DNA of 64,000 bases from NCBI RefSeq assembly GCF_015706575.1, contig NW_024037074.1, forward strand, positions 19,333,334-19,397,333, in the 5' to 3' direction. The notes under the pieces are model-generated. The model did not search any database. It was not told the origin of the DNA and was given only the letters and a program-made list of their open reading frames with translations. Both the position numbers and the translations under genes were made by a program. The DNA is from Patiria miniata. Taxonomy: Eukaryota; Echinodermata; Asteroidea; Valvatida; Asterinidae. How positions within the stretch are numbered: position 1 is the stretch's first letter; each line of letters begins with the position of its first letter. Below, one piece after another: positions 54,759-64,000 of the stretch.

Positions 54759-55739
54759 GTAAGTCATCTGTCAAAACTTTGTCCAACACATTACATCTTT
54801 CAAACGTAAATAACGATCGGCAAGCAAACGTGAATCCTTGATCTCAATTGGTCGATCCATGGCAACAGGAGTGTGGTATTATCCCGTGTTGCACCGAGCG
54901 TACAGCGCGCTGTTATAAGATAGGCATGTTTTTTTTACAGCGTGCACATGTGTAATGGGAGTACAGTATGTCTGAAACGTGACCACAGCGAACCTGAAGT
55001 TTTCTTAATTTAAAGATAAATTTGTTATCCCACTCGTGCTCGGGAAACACAAAACAATGTTGTGTGTCAGTGTTTCATACAACAGAAGCAGCTAGGCCTA
55101 CAATTGTCCTTGTTTCACTACTTTTAAGGCAGCATCCTAAGGTGTGTGTGTGGGGGGTGGGGGGGGGAAGGGGGGTCATTCTCCCCCATGATTGTCCTTT
55201 GTTGTATCTTTTATTTCCCCTGGGGCGAGAGTGCGTCACTTGCCAAATTTGAACTTTTGTTGTGTCATTTCCTTTACCTTGTCTCCTCAAATTTGGGGTT
55301 CGTGCCCTTCTATTCTCGTTGCTGATTTTACCTGGATGGCTCAAGACATTTATGGGATCCGCCCGTCAGTGCAGCATCGTCACTGCAATTTCTGTCTTCA
55401 GAGTCTTTGGTTTTATTTGTACCACCTGAAATTGAAATCAAGAGCGGATTGAAAATAGCCAGACTAGGTTTGGGTTGACAGGTTTCAGTTAACAAAAAAA
55501 GTGAATATTTTGAAAGGTATAACGAGGGTTATTTGTTTTCATTGAGAAATTGCTGCTTTCTGCCCGCTTGTTGCCCCCATGAGCAACCCCATGTCGCTCG
55601 ATTTGTGCACTGGCAAATGTCGAGTCTGTTAAAAACAACCCAATAAACTGCGTGCACGGTGGATGACGGCTTTTTACTCTACGTGACTCAAGTCCATTCG
55701 GAAACAAGTTTCACTCCAAACTCAAAGGAGCAAATCAAA

Positions 55740-55743
<4 letters not shown>

Positions 55744-55772
<29 letters not shown>
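55744..55772 (+). repeat. GA dinucleotide microsatellite
   Basis: About 14 uninterrupted AG units. Confidence 0.95.
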
Positions 55773-55774
<2 letters not shown>

Positions 55775-56699
55775 CTGATCCACCTTTGTTAGATTATGCC
55801 GACTGATTGTTTAATTCCCCTGGAGAATCGGCCCTTAATCCCTGAGGAGGGATGTTGGAGGGTGAATGTCTGCTCGGGATGCCTCTAGAGAGACGAGAGA
55901 GGGAGAGAGAAACTCAGGATGAAAATGGAAGATCCTGTCCCGTACCTTGGCCAGCCCTTGAGCAGGGCAACAACAAGTTTTGTTGTGAGGAAGCTAGGCT
56001 CGAGGAAGTGAGTTGTGTATCTATGTTTAGCGCTGAGCTAGACTGCTGCAGGATTGGGTGGAGGGGAAAGTCTTACAACCGACAATGCGGGATGGGTAAA
56101 ACAAATAAAGGGCAGCGGCGTGGCAAGGATACAATTGATTTGTCAGCACGCTGCGAAGGCGCTTGACTTTTGTACAAGTCATGCTATGTGTAGGTTGTTA
56201 AGCTGCATGCTTGAATTGTGAAGATCTGCACATTTTGTTCCGCATTGTGTTTCATCAAGTCGGACTTTTTAAGAATTGAGATATTTATTTATTTGGATTC
56301 TGTAGAATAAGAGCTTTCCACTGGTATATAACGTTTAGGGGTACTGAATTCGTTAATGGAAATATAGACAATCAACATACTTGAAGTTATAAAACTGATT
56401 CTCGAGAAAATGGCATTTAAAAATCCTGTAGTTGTGTTACAGTGAATGAACAGTCAACTCATAAAACGGAATGAAAATAGGTTTTAAAGATTTCTGACAC
56501 AACAACAAAAAATGAAGAAAGGTAAAAGAGGGCCTACAAATCAAGGTTGGAAACAATAAAAATGACCTTCAAATTTTGAATTTGCCCCACTGTACTGCAA
56601 ATGGCAGTTTTGACTGTAAGTGTAAGCTCATTTTGTGGTCATACAGGTCACAAATGCTTTCCATTTTGGTTTTCTTTAAGCCACCTACATCATTCCCTC

Positions 56700-56812
56700 A
56701 GCCCCCAGCCCCACCCCAACCTCACCCCACCTACCCAACCCCCAACCTACCGTACCCTACCCCACCCCACCCCACCCCACCCCACCCTATCCCACCCTAC
56801 CCTACCCTACTT
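56700..56812 (+). repeat. CCCAC/CCCTA pentamer array
   Basis: A C-rich run in which CCCAC is repeated several times in a row, mixed with CCCTA and CCTAC units. The other strand is G-rich with regularly spaced G triplets or quadruplets, suitable for G-quadruplex formation. The apparent proline- and histidine-rich reading frames across it are artefacts. Confidence 0.85.
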
Positions 56813-57344
56813 ACCATCAACCTTAATATAATCACACCGACTGCCTGTCTGCCCAAATTACCCAGCCAGCCAAGAACACACCTCTTGGCAAGGTGAAGCC
56901 AGTGACAGCATTCCAGCATCAAAACACATCCTGTCTTGACAGAAACTTCAATTCACTCAAAATCTTACAGTACACACAGACTACTTTTTTCTTATCTTGA
57001 GAGCTTTTTGAGCCTAAGTGAGATGGATGAGAGTGTCATGCTGGAAACTGTGGGCTGCAATTACAACGTGTCAGTTATACCGGATAATAATGTCAGTTGT
57101 TAAACAGCAGTCAAATAGCAGTCCTTCCTGCAATTACGGGTTGGTTTCAGTTCGAAGAATCAGTAAACACTTTCTTTGGAGTTGAGTGTTTTGTTGCCTT
57201 GCATAATGGGGTCTCCTTTGATAATGTCTGGGTCGGGATTTGCGTGTGTGATGAGAGGCTTGTGAAGCCATAACTTTTGTGTCATATTATCACCCTTTTT
57301 TTGTCTGGCTTCTAATATTAAATTCAACATAAGTGCCAATAGAA

Positions 57345-57565
57345 GGTGATGACTCTCCCGAGTACCCTTGATTTTACCAGTGATACTTTGTGAGAGTACC
57401 GGGGATATTCTGGCAGAGTACCAATGATGACTCTCTTAATTACCCATGATATTATCTGATTGGTTACCAGTGGTAGTGTGAGAGAAACAGTGATTATTCA
57501 GCAAAGGACCAATGTTGACTCATCAGAGTTACGAGTGATATTTCACCGGTGATATGTCACACGAG
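57345..57565 (+). repeat. Degenerate minisatellite (GAGTACCAGTGATGACTCT-like)
   Basis: Words such as GAGTACCCTTGATT, GAGAGTACCGGGGATATTC, GAGTACCAATGATGACTCTC and GGTTACCAGTGGTAGTG recur about every 20-45 bp. A further unit, GAGTACCAGTGATGCTAC, lies at 57954 beyond the hAT-like element, so that element appears to split the array. Confidence 0.6.
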
Positions 57566-57950
57566 CAGGGTTGGATTAAGTGGTCCTTAGGCGCTAGGCA
57601 CCAGTGATCATAGGCCGTACTCCGCCCAAGGCAACGGCACCAATTTCAAGTTGTTGCTAAGCAAGCCAGGCCAAACTGGTAGCTCTAAAAGCTTGTTGTC
57701 ACTGTGCTTCAGAACGACAAACTTCACACGTAAATTTATGCAGCTTCAACAGTGTCGGTTGTTGAAATCAAAAATCCTGAGAGACATGCTTAGAACTTCC
57801 TTAAAACTTTCTTGTGTGTGCGTGGGTGTTGGTGTTATGGCACACTGCGGTAATTTCATTTTGTAGGCCCCTAAATTTTTTGTAGACCCCCAAGTTTTTC
57901 GTAGGCCCTAGGCACAGTGCCTACTGTGCCTATTGGAATATCCGGGCCTG
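57566..57950. mobile_element. hAT-like element inside a degenerate tandem array
   Basis: The left end CAGGGTTGGATTAAGTGG and the right end, reverse-complemented, CAGGCCCGGATATTCCAA resemble the common hAT terminus CAGGGCCGGATTAA. Inside, CGCTAGGCACCAGTG and CCCTAGGCACAGTG are inverted or direct partners. The flanks (CACACGAG and CACTGAGT) do not form a clear duplication. Confidence 0.55.
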
Positions 57951-58362
57951 CACTGAGTACCAGTGATGCTACAGTAGACTGTACACAGACACCTTAATAA
58001 AACCCACAGACTATAGATCCCCGGGGTGCTATAAATTAGCAGTCTCTTGACTAGGATCATACTAGCGTGAATCCTTCATGGTATGTTTTTTCAAACCACC
58101 AGAGGCCGCAGGCACGCATCGTAAACGGCCTGTATTTTGACACATTGACTTGTTGCCCTGTTGTATGAAATTGAAATCTCCTGAATTTAGAGACACGATC
58201 CCTGGAGAAGCTTGTGGAGTTTGCAGTTCGCAAACATCTCTGGTCCCATCATGGGTATATTTTCAAACTTGAACGTTAGCAAAGACAGACCCACTGATAG
58301 GATTGTGGTCAGTAAGCATTCGTCACTGAGCAGAGGAAGTAACTATACTCACATTTTTTTTT

Positions 58363-58718
58363 AGGCCTTTTCACACTAGACAAATCTCGGGGATGATGCA
58401 GGGTTGACCAAGGGTTGAAAATATGCGGCGTTTCACACTTGAACATGTTTAACCCTGCGCCAACCCTGCGTCAACCCTGAGATTGATTTCGCCACGGGTT
58501 GACCTCAAACCTGCTCCAGACCGGGGTTGAGATTTTCAACCGGGGTTGAAACTGTCACCACGGGTTTCAAACAGTAGTATCCAAGCGAAATAAGCTCGGT
58601 CTGCACGAAACAAGTGTGAAACGATGCGGGGTTGAACATGGGGTTGAAAAATCAAAAACTCAACCCGGGGTGGCACTGGGTTTGCCCAGGGTTGAGTGGC
58701 TCTAGTGTGAAAAGGCCT
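58363..58718. mobile_element. MITE with AGGCCTTTTCACACTAGA ends and GGGTTGA core
   Basis: The left end AGGCCTTTTCACACTAGA and the right end TCTAGTGTGAAAAGGCCT are perfect inverted repeats of 18 bp. Second inverted words lie inside (GCGTTTCACACTTG on the left, CAAGTGTGAAACGATG on the right). The interior has about a dozen GGGTTGA/TCAACCC words. No target duplication is evident. A related end, CAGTGTGAAAGGCCCT, lies at about 58967-58982. Confidence 0.85.
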
Positions 58719-59328
58719 GCCTTTCCCAAAATTGTCTTCCCTACCCATGTTGAAGTTAAACAAAGCTCCTCTGTGAACAGAGGTCCCACCGAACATGGGT
58801 GGACACGTTTACATCTCAGGTTGTAGACGGATCGGCTGTAGATTCTGGATATTCTACCTTGGTAGAGCCTCTCCACCCTGGTCCTGACCAGGGTTGGATT
58901 TTAGACCTGTGAAGAAGCCGTGTTTGATTCTTGGTAATGTGAAAGTGGTTCACACACAGATTTTGGACAGTGTGAAAGGCCCTAACGTGGCTGTCAACCA
59001 AAATAGTTCTACTTACTATTGCACTTTATAAACTCCCCACTAACAATGTTCCGGTTGGACTCCAGATCTGCTCTTCTCACTTTTCAAGTCCCTCGTCGCC
59101 ACGGTTGTCTAGATCGATTACATTCTACAAATGCATGTGATGAAGTTTGATCAAATTGAATTGATTGGCCAATGTTATCAAAGGAACTCTTGGCCTACTA
59201 AGCCTGCAAATTTGTTTTCCGAGACTCGCAGATAAACACGAAATCTTGGCAAGTGTTGAAAAGTCAAGCCAAATTAAAACAAGATTTTTTGTAACAAATG
59301 ACAGGTCTGTTTGACAGGGAAAGTCACT

Positions 59329-59366
59329 ACCTGTTGAGGAGCTACCTCTTGAGGAGCTACCTCAGC
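59329..59366 (+). repeat. Short tandem repeat of GAGGAGCTACCTC
   Basis: TTGAGGAGCTACCTC appears twice in direct succession and is preceded by a partial copy (CTACCTG). Confidence 0.7.
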
Positions 59367-59692
59367 CACCGAAAGCAAACACTTAAGAAAAATCCTGGAA
59401 GAGTTTGACAGAAAACATACATCCTGGCTTGTAAAATGGAGACACTTGACTTTCCCAGGAAGACTTTCCTAACGGGTTGAGTAAAATTGATTTTTGGGTC
59501 CAACCAGTTGTCACTTTTTTACAGAAGTGTGCCTGCCGAGTCCCTGGTTTTTAATTCTGATTGACATAATGGTTTGAGTTTGATGTTCTGGTCTAAGTTG
59601 TAGTTCATATCCTGTTTGTGGTTTAGTTCTGATTCTCCCACAGTTAAGGCGTTGTTCAGGCTTTAGGTTTATGGTTCTTGTTCATGATAGTG

Positions 59693-60056
59693 AATTTGGG
59701 TGTTTCACAATGCAGTGCACCACCAATGGTTTGCCACAGAGAGTTCATATTCCCAGTGTGTTGTGGGAGACGGTTGAAATTCGCAGCGAGGGCTACCGGT
59801 ATTTGAAATTGTTCGTTTGGTCAATACTTTCGTAAGCGTATGATTTGAGTATCTGTTTGCCCTTTTCTTTTCTTTTTTATCATATGTTGTTTTTTGTAAG
59901 GCGGCAGAATGCTATGCCCCTATCCTTAACAAATCGGCTTAAGTTGTCTACTGATACTCGTTCAAGTTGGCCGTGTTTTGTCGACTGTAAACTTGAAAAA
60001 TGGTCTCTCCTTGGTAAACTCTTGGTGGCGCACTGCATTATGAAACACCCAAATTG
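59693..60056. mobile_element. MITE with about 50-bp inverted repeats
   Basis: The left arm AATTTGGGTGTTTCACAATG then CAGTGCACCACCAA pairs with the right arm TTGGTGGCGCACTGCATTAT then GAAACACCCAAATT. Similarity continues inward for about 15 bp more (CCACAGAGAG versus CTCTCCTTGG). The interior has no coding signal. No target duplication could be fixed. Confidence 0.8.
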
Positions 60057-63000
60057 GGACGTACTCTCTTTTTCAAACAACCATTTCTGCTGTTTTGTTC
60101 TCCTTGTATGGGCCCATCGTAGTTTTACTTCTTGTCTTCGTTGATCATACTACTGCATTATACTTGTGGTTTCTTTAAGTCCCTTCTCTAAACCACAGAC
60201 GTTCTTGATCTTGTCCTAATTTGAGTCCTGAATCCCCAGTTGAGGTTCATGTTACCGTGGGTTTTTGTTCATAATGTGGTTTTACAGTTGATGAAACAAT
60301 GTTTTGTGGTCTTGTGTTGTGGGTTGTGGTTTTTGGCTTTCTTTAGCATGGCTTTCCAATCCACTGTCTGATGAGCATTTACAATGTATCCCAGTAATAA
60401 ATGGAGGTAAACTCCTTTTGGAGCAGTGACCTGATGTAATGCATTAGGTATTTTTCCTTTTCTGTAGAGCTCTGTAAGAGACAAAGGTCACTTCTTCTGT
60501 TGATGATGTGCAGTAGCAAGCAAACATCTGAGGAGAGGAAGACAACTATTGAAGGATAGATTTCCACTTTTCTTTGGGGAAGGGAGAAAGGAGTTAACAA
60601 ATTATCGGTCGATTCTCTTGTGTGGCCACAGTGGCAAAAATACTTCTAAAAAGTTATGCCAAGGATGGAAGGCATTCCCTTGACACATGATGCATTACGT
60701 GATTATTCATTGTCAACCCTCGCATCTTGAAATTCCATTGCAGAGAAAATAAAGAAACAAGTAGCCCAGATCATTTCTGCGATTGCGTCCCATTCCCCCG
60801 GTGGGATGACCTTCCCTTTCTCAGGACTCGGCAATAAATCACCGGCCTGTCTAGTTTCAGATGAGCTAACAAAAGTCTCCAGAAAAATAGAAGGAAATTA
60901 AATCTTGAGCAAGGAGGCAAAAAACCTCAATAACAGCCCTCCAAAATGTTGCCAACTGGTTATGACAACTCCCTTGAAGAAAGCCAATGCCCTGTGAATG
61001 TTAATTCACAAATCTTGAGAAGTTGTGTTGTTCCTCTGTCTCCTGAATGAAATCTGTAAAACGTGTGCAGAGAAGAAATTCTCTTTCTCATTCTTAGGTG
61101 TTGCCTGTTCAGTTCATTGACACCAATTAAGCCAGTTGAAGCCGAGCCCTATATGACATGAACACCTCAATTTCTCTCTTTACAACCGTCAGACCCTCCC
61201 CTCCCGCGGTATTATTGCATTTCCTAGAGGGTAATTACTCCCAAATCGCATTTTCTTGGGAGTCAAATTCCACACTGATTGTTCCCCTCAATTCTCATTG
61301 CAATCGATCCCACTGTTCAGTGTTGTATAATGTTTATAGACTCGGTGTGATTTCGGAGATGGAGGTGGAGAGAATTAAATTGCCTTTTTTGAACTGAGAG
61401 TATAAAAAGGGGATCTAAATTAAGGTGAAGAAGATTAAGAGGAGTAGGTTTTTTCCCCCCGGACAGATATTTGGTAATTGCTAGGTCTTTTATGAGTGTG
61501 TTAAACACGAAATCCGGGCTTGAAATACCCACTGGAATAGTGGACTGAATCATAGCAGTGAGAACATCAGAAGTAATCCTTCAATCTGGTGGTTTATACA
61601 AAAACTTCACACCTCTCCTGGCCAATTTGACCAAGTCATAGCTCTATTGAGGTTCTTAATCCTTTTTCTCCAAGTGTTATTTAGGTACTGGCTTTTGAAA
61701 ACCTGCTTGTCAGTGTCACTTCTGTTAGATTAAAACCTTGGGTTTGGTTCTGTGCAGGAACTGTGCAAATAAGAGGACACTCTTCATTCAGCTCTCCTTC
61801 TGTCTACAAAATTGATTCACTCGAAGTAAAAGAGGAAAAACACAGTTTACTTTAATTAATGTGCATTCTTAGATGGAACTTTAGCTAGGGAACAACATTA
61901 TGGTCACGTAGTTTTATCCTGGAAACCACTGTACCGAGCACTGACTCCTTTGGTTGGGTTCAGCTGCAGTTCTGTTCTTGCCTTGGTTGTCATATTTTTC
62001 AATTAGTAACCCAATAATTCTCAAACATACTGCAGTTCCAGAGTCTCAGCAAACCAAATAGGCATAGTATAAGCAGGACTGAAGTCAACCCCAATTTTGT
62101 TGGTTTTGGACAGGCAAATTTGACTAGATTCGGGAGTTGTTCCCATACAACTGCAACAGTTTATCTGTCAATGTAGTCACTCCTAACTGTTTCAAATGTC
62201 AAACTTGTCATGAACCTTTCAAATTTGTGGAATAATTTGGTGCGACACAACTCTTAAATACAGTCTTTAAAATGAAAGAGATATAGCACCCTCGAACCAA
62301 GGTCAGTAATCTACCCTCAAGAACAGATTGAGGTTACATTTTTAGCTTTACCTTTGGTGATCTACAGCTCGACATAGCACTTAAAAAATACTACATGACC
62401 TGCTCCAGAAGTGACCATTTTGCCAGTTGTCTCCGATAAATATCTCACCATTGGCCAATTATACAAGCTCCGGACAGATTTGTGACCTGCAGTAGACCTC
62501 CTTTACATGAAAAGAGAACTTTTACCACAAAAATGCAGAGCTTTTAACCACACAAAGCCGCAATCTAAATATTTAATGGAGCAAATCTCTACCAAAAGAT
62601 ACGGCGTACTCCTGAGGGGAATGGGAGTTTTTTTGTAGCTCGAGGGGTCAGCTGAAAAACGCGTCGCCAAAATTTACGATTTTCTTGAACTGGCATTTGT
62701 AGAGATTTGGGGGGGGTTTTTTGGAAGGGGGAGTTGATTGAACTGAGTTCAGAGGGTAGATCTGAGGCTTGGGTCCTTGGAGGTTGCCTGGCCGAGGGTT
62801 TGAAATCACTGGGGAAGAAAAGGGTGGAACAGAATGCCCGGAGGTTGGAATGGGTGACAACTTAAAAGTTTAGCCCCGGGGCCAACGTCTAATCCTGATT
62901 TGGTTTTAAATGAGCCCATCAGTTATTGGAGAGTTTTGGGGTTAAGATTTGGTGTCTTGGGACTTGAGAATGTCTTACTTTTCTCCTGAAATAAACCGAG

Positions 63001-63190
63001 AAAGTTTATGTTCCTTTCTCATACCACCACCCACCCACCTACAGGGGTATACTGGTGGAGTCTCATTTAAAGAGTGCTCCGATTAAAATATTTGTGTGTG
63101 TGCTGGCTTGCATTGTTTGTAAGGTCAGAATTTTCTTCGGACAGTACTATACAGTAAAGATGTAGATTTATATGAAATGTGGACATATTA

Positions 63191-63408
63191 CAGGGTGAGT
63201 CAAAAAGAAAGTGACCGAATAATTAGAAAAAAATATTTTTTTAAATATGTGGCTCTTTTCATTTCATTAAAAAAAACCACAGGCATAAAGTACATGTTAT
63301 GGACTAGTAACTGTGAAAATTTCATGTAATTTGCATACTCCATTCCCAAGTTACGTCTATTTTAATAAGAAGATCACACAATTCAGCTTTTGTTAAAAAT
63401 ACACCCTG
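63191..63408. mobile_element. Possible mariner-like MITE remnant
   Basis: The left end CAGGGTGAGTCAAAAAGAAA and the right end ACACCCTG (reverse-complemented CAGGGTGT) resemble mariner-type termini. TA precedes the left end, but the right end is followed by TTTT, so the duplication is not confirmed. Confidence 0.4.
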
Positions 63409-64000
63409 TTTTGATTTTTAATTTGAACCAGTTCTACTGGCAGCTCCAGAAACCCAAATAACCTTAGTTTCCCAAGGTTTTGTCACAGAAATTTATGTCA
63501 GAACAAGCGTTTGTAGGTTGCAGGACCTGTCTGTAAACCGGCTCTACCCCTGAAGTCACTGATAAATCAGAAACTTGGCTGCGGGACACAGTGTAATTAA
63601 GCCGTTTGATTTAGCGATGTAGGGCATTCAATGTGACATTGGCCCCACCGAGCAACCAATGCCTGAGGTTGGACTGGCTTGGGTAAGGTCACTTGAGGTC
63701 AAGTTCCTTGAAGGGGACTCCACCTGTTCAGTTGGTGAATTTGGGCAATAATTTCTTATTGGGCAATGTACGCTTAAACCAGATCTGAAAGAAGGGTTGG
63801 CTAAAAACAAAAGTTACAGATGTGTATCATGTCCGATTCTAAATTAGTTGATGTAAGATAATTGGATTCCTCTGTACATTATCCCACTTGTGCCCGATCA
63901 TTGATTTTGAAACTTGCCAGACGTTCAATATTCAATCTAATTTTGCTCTTTGTTACCAAAGAAAACCAAAAAACCCACCTGTAAATGAGCTTTTTTGTTT

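Larger units (their letters stand above)
54759..64000 (+). other. Partial intron (over 9.2 kb, phase 2), runs off the window
   Basis: No following sema exon was recognised. It contains a GA microsatellite (55744-55772), a CCCAC/CCCTA array (56700-56812), a degenerate tandem array with a hAT-like element within it (57345-57980), a GGGTTGA-rich MITE (58363-58718), a long inverted-repeat element (59693-60056) and a possible mariner-like remnant (63191-63408). 60200-63190 shows nothing I can name. Confidence 0.85.

Noticed and set aside
56576-56896. Proline/histidine-rich frames
   Set aside because: They are direct translations of the CCCAC/CCCTA pentamer array.
54759-64000. A further Sema5 exon (residues following SRFSHVAVDVVQG in human)
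   Set aside because: I looked for the expected strings and for acceptors followed by them and found none, so the next exon is probably beyond the window.
1-64000. CRISPR arrays, operons, bacterial-type promoters or terminators
   Set aside because: The window is spliced animal DNA; no regularly spaced direct repeats with unique spacers and no prokaryotic gene arrangement are present.

Overview
This is a window of animal genomic DNA lying inside one large gene on the + strand. Ten internal coding exons (5073-54758) join in frame into about 354 residues that match the sema domain of class 5 semaphorins (vertebrate SEMA5A/SEMA5B, fly Sema-5c) from near its N-terminus to about three quarters of the way through. 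The signal-peptide exon should lie to the left. The rest of the sema domain, the PSI domain, the thrombospondin repeats and the membrane segment should lie to the right. All introns have GT/AG ends and every exon junction keeps the reading frame, so this copy looks intact as far as it is seen. No other protein-coding gene could be supported.

The sequence suggests a marine invertebrate deuterostome, most likely an echinoderm and perhaps a sea star. The reasons are a SEMA5-type gene with large repeat-rich introns, a Deu-core SINE, a tRNA-derived SINE with a conserved CTTGGGCAAG box, a palindromic MITE family whose ends read GGGCCCAATTTCA, and frequent ACATGTAC-like words. This assignment is inference and rests partly on memory of similar repeats.

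Layout: 1-5072 is intron with two SINE copies and a hAT-like remnant. 5073-5175 and 8278-8323 are exons 1-2 of the window, separated by an intron with a cruciform-like AT-rich foldback. 8324-18168 is an intron with a Deu-type SINE and a hAT MITE with a perfect 8-bp target duplication. Exons follow at 18169-18231, 22241-22339 and 22923-23136. The introns 23137-29620 and 29710-41857, on either side of the exon at 29621-29709, are the richest in mobile DNA: two further hAT MITEs with perfect 8-bp duplications, a 329-bp foldback element at a TA dinucleotide, a 162-bp tandem duplication, and two copies of an element whose central palindrome differs by a compensatory pair. The exon at 41858-41890 is only 33 bp. 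Exons at 43081-43189, 44944-45137 and 54643-54758 complete the visible coding part. 54759-64000 is intron with several more inverted-repeat elements.

The mobile elements are short and non-autonomous. No transposase, reverse transcriptase, virus-like element or toxin gene was recognised. I did not find a new gene system. The most notable items are the exon structure of the semaphorin gene and a dense set of small palindromic elements.
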